NCBI GenBank assembly: GCA_015478945.1
Contig: JABUQX010113535.1
Coordinates: 10,001 to 20,928, forward strand
Source: Trachelipus rathkii
Taxonomy: Eukaryota > Arthropoda > Malacostraca > Isopoda > Trachelipodidae
Reading direction: 5' to 3'
Length of the DNA stretch: 10,928 nucleotides
Positions 9,804-10,928 of this stretch are shown piece by piece. Both the position numbers and the translations under genes were made by a program. The notes under the pieces are model-generated. The model searched no databases. It worked only from the letters and a program-made list of their open reading frames with translations, and was not told where the DNA came from. The first letter of the stretch is position 1. Each line of letters opens with the position of its first letter.

Positions 9804-10034
9804 TTAACTAAGTTTCGTATGTAATTTTAAGCATGACAACTCTTGAATTTTATTGATGAACATGTATATGATCAATGTTCCTAAAATAGTGAGGGTGTCG
9901 TCGACATACCTTATGTAAAATACGGGGTTAAAGTTGTTTGTTTCACGAAGGATTTTGTTTTTCCAGATTGGACATATAGAAGTCAGCAAATGTAGGTCAC
10001 CAAGTGGTGAACCCATCGGCACTCCATCAGTTTA
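9804..10034 (-). pseudogene. PLE-B reverse transcriptase palm, motifs B and C
   Basis: This is a reverse transcriptase core fragment. The frame reads 'DGVPMGSPLGD' from about 10034, the PLE/RT motif B region (usually MGSPLGP; the last residue is Asp here). 26 residues later comes 'YIRYVDDT', with YVDD at 9908-9897 carrying the two metal-binding aspartates of motif C. Spacing between the motifs is normal for the family. The frame ends at a stop at 9804 shortly after motif C. An upstream in-frame stop and frameshifts separate it from motif A. Non-functional as it stands, although the catalytic residues shown are intact. Confidence 0.88.
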
Positions 10035-10170
10035 GTAGATATATGTTTTCTTTAAAATTTTAAACGGTGTTTGAGTACAACAAATTAATAAAAGGTTCTC
10101 ATATGTTGTTCTGATATATCTGGGGGGGGTAGGTTATTTGAGTGATACACTTCGTTAATTATTATGTCAA

Positions 10171-10397
10171 TTGTATCAAGAACCATTTATGAGCAAAGAT
10201 TCTACATCAAGTGAGGCGAATAAATTAGTGGCTTCAAGTTTTAAGTTTGATAATTTACATAATGATTCATTATTTGATTTAACTATGAAAGAGTTATTAA
10301 GATATGGTAGAATAATGCTGTTCAGATATTGGGCAATTTCGTGTGTAACCGTTCTGCACATATATATTACAGGTCTCAAAGGTGAATTTTCTAGTTT
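10171..10397 (-). pseudogene. PLE-B reverse transcriptase, N-terminal part to motif A
   Basis: The frame reads 'ENSPLRPVI' at about 10391-10365, matching the conserved 'PLRPI' block of PLE reverse transcriptases. It continues through a fingers region to 'LFASLDVESLL' near 10224-10190, where the Asp is the motif A metal ligand (family form: SFDV-SLFTN). It hits a stop at 10176. In a shifted frame the sequence goes on as 'IDIIINEVYHSNN', the expected continuation, so one frameshift near 10175-10180 broke the frame. Upstream of about 10400 no PLE sequence is seen. Confidence 0.8.
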
Positions 10398-10404
10398 TTA
10401 TGTA

Positions 10405-10464
10405 TTTTCCTCTCCACAGTTACTCCAGTTATACAAGGGCCTCATCCGCCCTTGTATGGAGTCT
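10405..10464 (+). pseudogene. Scrap of a LINE reverse transcriptase, C-terminal side
   Basis: The plus strand encodes 'FSSPQLLQLYKGLIRPCMES' in one open frame. The 'LLxLYKGLIRPxMEY' wording is a hallmark of the segment after the catalytic palm in Jockey/CR1-type LINE proteins of many invertebrates. Only about 20 codons remain, cut on the left by the opposite-strand PLE-B and on the right by non-LINE sequence and an ATT array. It is a different part of a LINE protein from the remnant at 2745-3435, so the two may or may not be the same family. Confidence 0.6.
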
Positions 10465-10498
10465 TTTTTGTTTTCATTCATAAGCGATTCTTTTGTCT

Positions 10499-10548
10499 TT
10501 ATTATTATTATTATTATTATTATTGTGTATTATTATTATTATTATTAA

Positions 10549-10600
<52 letters not shown>

Positions 10601-10719
10601 GTGTGTGTATTGTATTGTTATTATTATTATTATTATTATTGTGTTATTATTATTATTATTTTATTGTATTATTATTATTATTATTATTATTGTATTATTA
10701 TTATTATTATTATTATTAT
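10499..10719. repeat. ATT microsatellite with recurrent TATTGTGT/TATTGTATT interruptions
   Basis: (ATT)n is broken at several places by GTGT or GTATT insertions that recur at similar spacing, suggesting that blocks of the array were duplicated after the interruptions arose. The plus-strand Leu/Ile/Tyr frames over 10452-10735 are translations of it. Confidence 0.92.
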
Positions 10720-10928
10720 AATTATTGGAAACTGAAAGTATTAAACTGTTAATTTTATAATGGCTGTTTTTTATAATAAAAAATAAAGCCATTACAATAA
10801 TTACGTCATACATTTGTTTCCGAAACTGAAATATATTTTGTTTGTCATGGTATGTTGTCTTTACGGTATTTTTGCCATTATGGCATTTGGATTAGATTCA
10901 TTTGGAAGAAATTGGTATGGTTTTTTTA
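10720..10928. other. Unique AT-rich tail with a strong hairpin
   Basis: No gene is visible. TAATGGCT (10758-10765) pairs with AGCCATTA (10787-10794), and an inner TTTTTTA/TAAAAAA stem (10767-10773 with 10777-10783) extends it. GAAACTGAAA occurs at 10728-10737 and 10822-10831, and TGCCATTATGGCA at 10873-10885 is a near-perfect palindrome around one base. It could be part of a small DNA transposon or MITE running off the window. Confidence 0.45.

Larger units (their letters stand above)
8800..10400 (-). mobile_element. PLE-B: decayed Penelope-like retroelement
   Basis: On the minus strand the parts appear in the canonical PLE order: reverse transcriptase N-terminal part and motif A (10395-10178), motifs B and C (10034-9804), a degraded thumb/linker (9803-9457), a GIY-YIG nuclease (9456-9045), then a 3' region with a hammerhead-like motif (8948-8911). 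PLEs copy themselves by target-primed reverse transcription with this RT plus nuclease protein. The copy has several frameshifts and stops, and its upstream end is lost at about 10400, where LINE sequence of the opposite strand begins. The 3' limit near 8800 is inferred from the start of the ATT array region. Confidence 0.85.

Noticed and set aside
10171..10404. First three quarters of a 125-codon plus-strand frame
   Set aside because: It is antisense to the PLE-B reverse transcriptase fragment; only its part at 10405-10464 reads as a LINE protein.
10452..10735. Two overlapping plus-strand frames rich in Leu, Tyr and Ile
   Set aside because: They are translations of the ATT microsatellite, in two frames.

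Overview
This looks like intergenic, repeat-dominated DNA from an invertebrate animal. I see no intact host gene, rRNA or tRNA. Three things point away from bacteria, viruses and plants: kilobases of AT, AAT/ATT, TG and TC microsatellites, a decayed LINE-type reverse transcriptase, and two decayed Penelope-like elements (PLEs). The LINE wording (a 'KKGVNERI..ES.LRW' block and an 'LYKGLIRPCMES' block) resembles, from memory, endonuclease-reverse-transcriptase proteins common in decapod crustaceans. A crab- or shrimp-like source is my best guess, but it is only a guess.

Layout. 1-630 is a comparatively G-rich stretch in which a short motif (GG-CAAAAATTTGGG-like) keeps recurring, with small perfect hairpins. 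631-2115 is mostly degenerate AT repeat, broken by a unique segment (1211-1655) and ending in a TG microsatellite. 2116-2740 is unique non-coding DNA. 2745-3713 is a plus-strand LINE remnant with 3' untranslated region, ending in a TAA tail that merges into AAT and AT repeats (3714-4475). 4476-5270 alternates unique blocks with AT arrays. 5271-6590 is minus-strand PLE-A, with its GIY-YIG endonuclease end, a large AAT expansion and a decayed hammerhead-ribozyme-like motif. 6599-7120 is TC and AT repeat. 7121-8660 is AT-rich non-coding DNA with small internal duplications. 8661-8789 is an ATT array. 8800-10400 is minus-strand PLE-B, holding pieces of reverse transcriptase, a linker, a GIY-YIG nuclease and a clearer hammerhead-like motif. 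10405-10464 is a scrap of plus-strand LINE reverse transcriptase, followed by an ATT array (10499-10719) and a short unique tail.

How the parts relate. In both PLEs the order on the minus strand is endonuclease, then ribozyme-like motif, which is the order expected of a PLE coding region followed by its terminal pseudo-LTR. Every long trinucleotide array is AAT/ATT and lies inside or beside a retroelement, so retroelement insertion and microsatellite growth appear linked here. All coding remnants carry frameshifts or stops, so nothing here is likely to be autonomously active. Long reading frames of repeated Ile, Tyr or Leu elsewhere are translations of microsatellites and are not annotated as genes.
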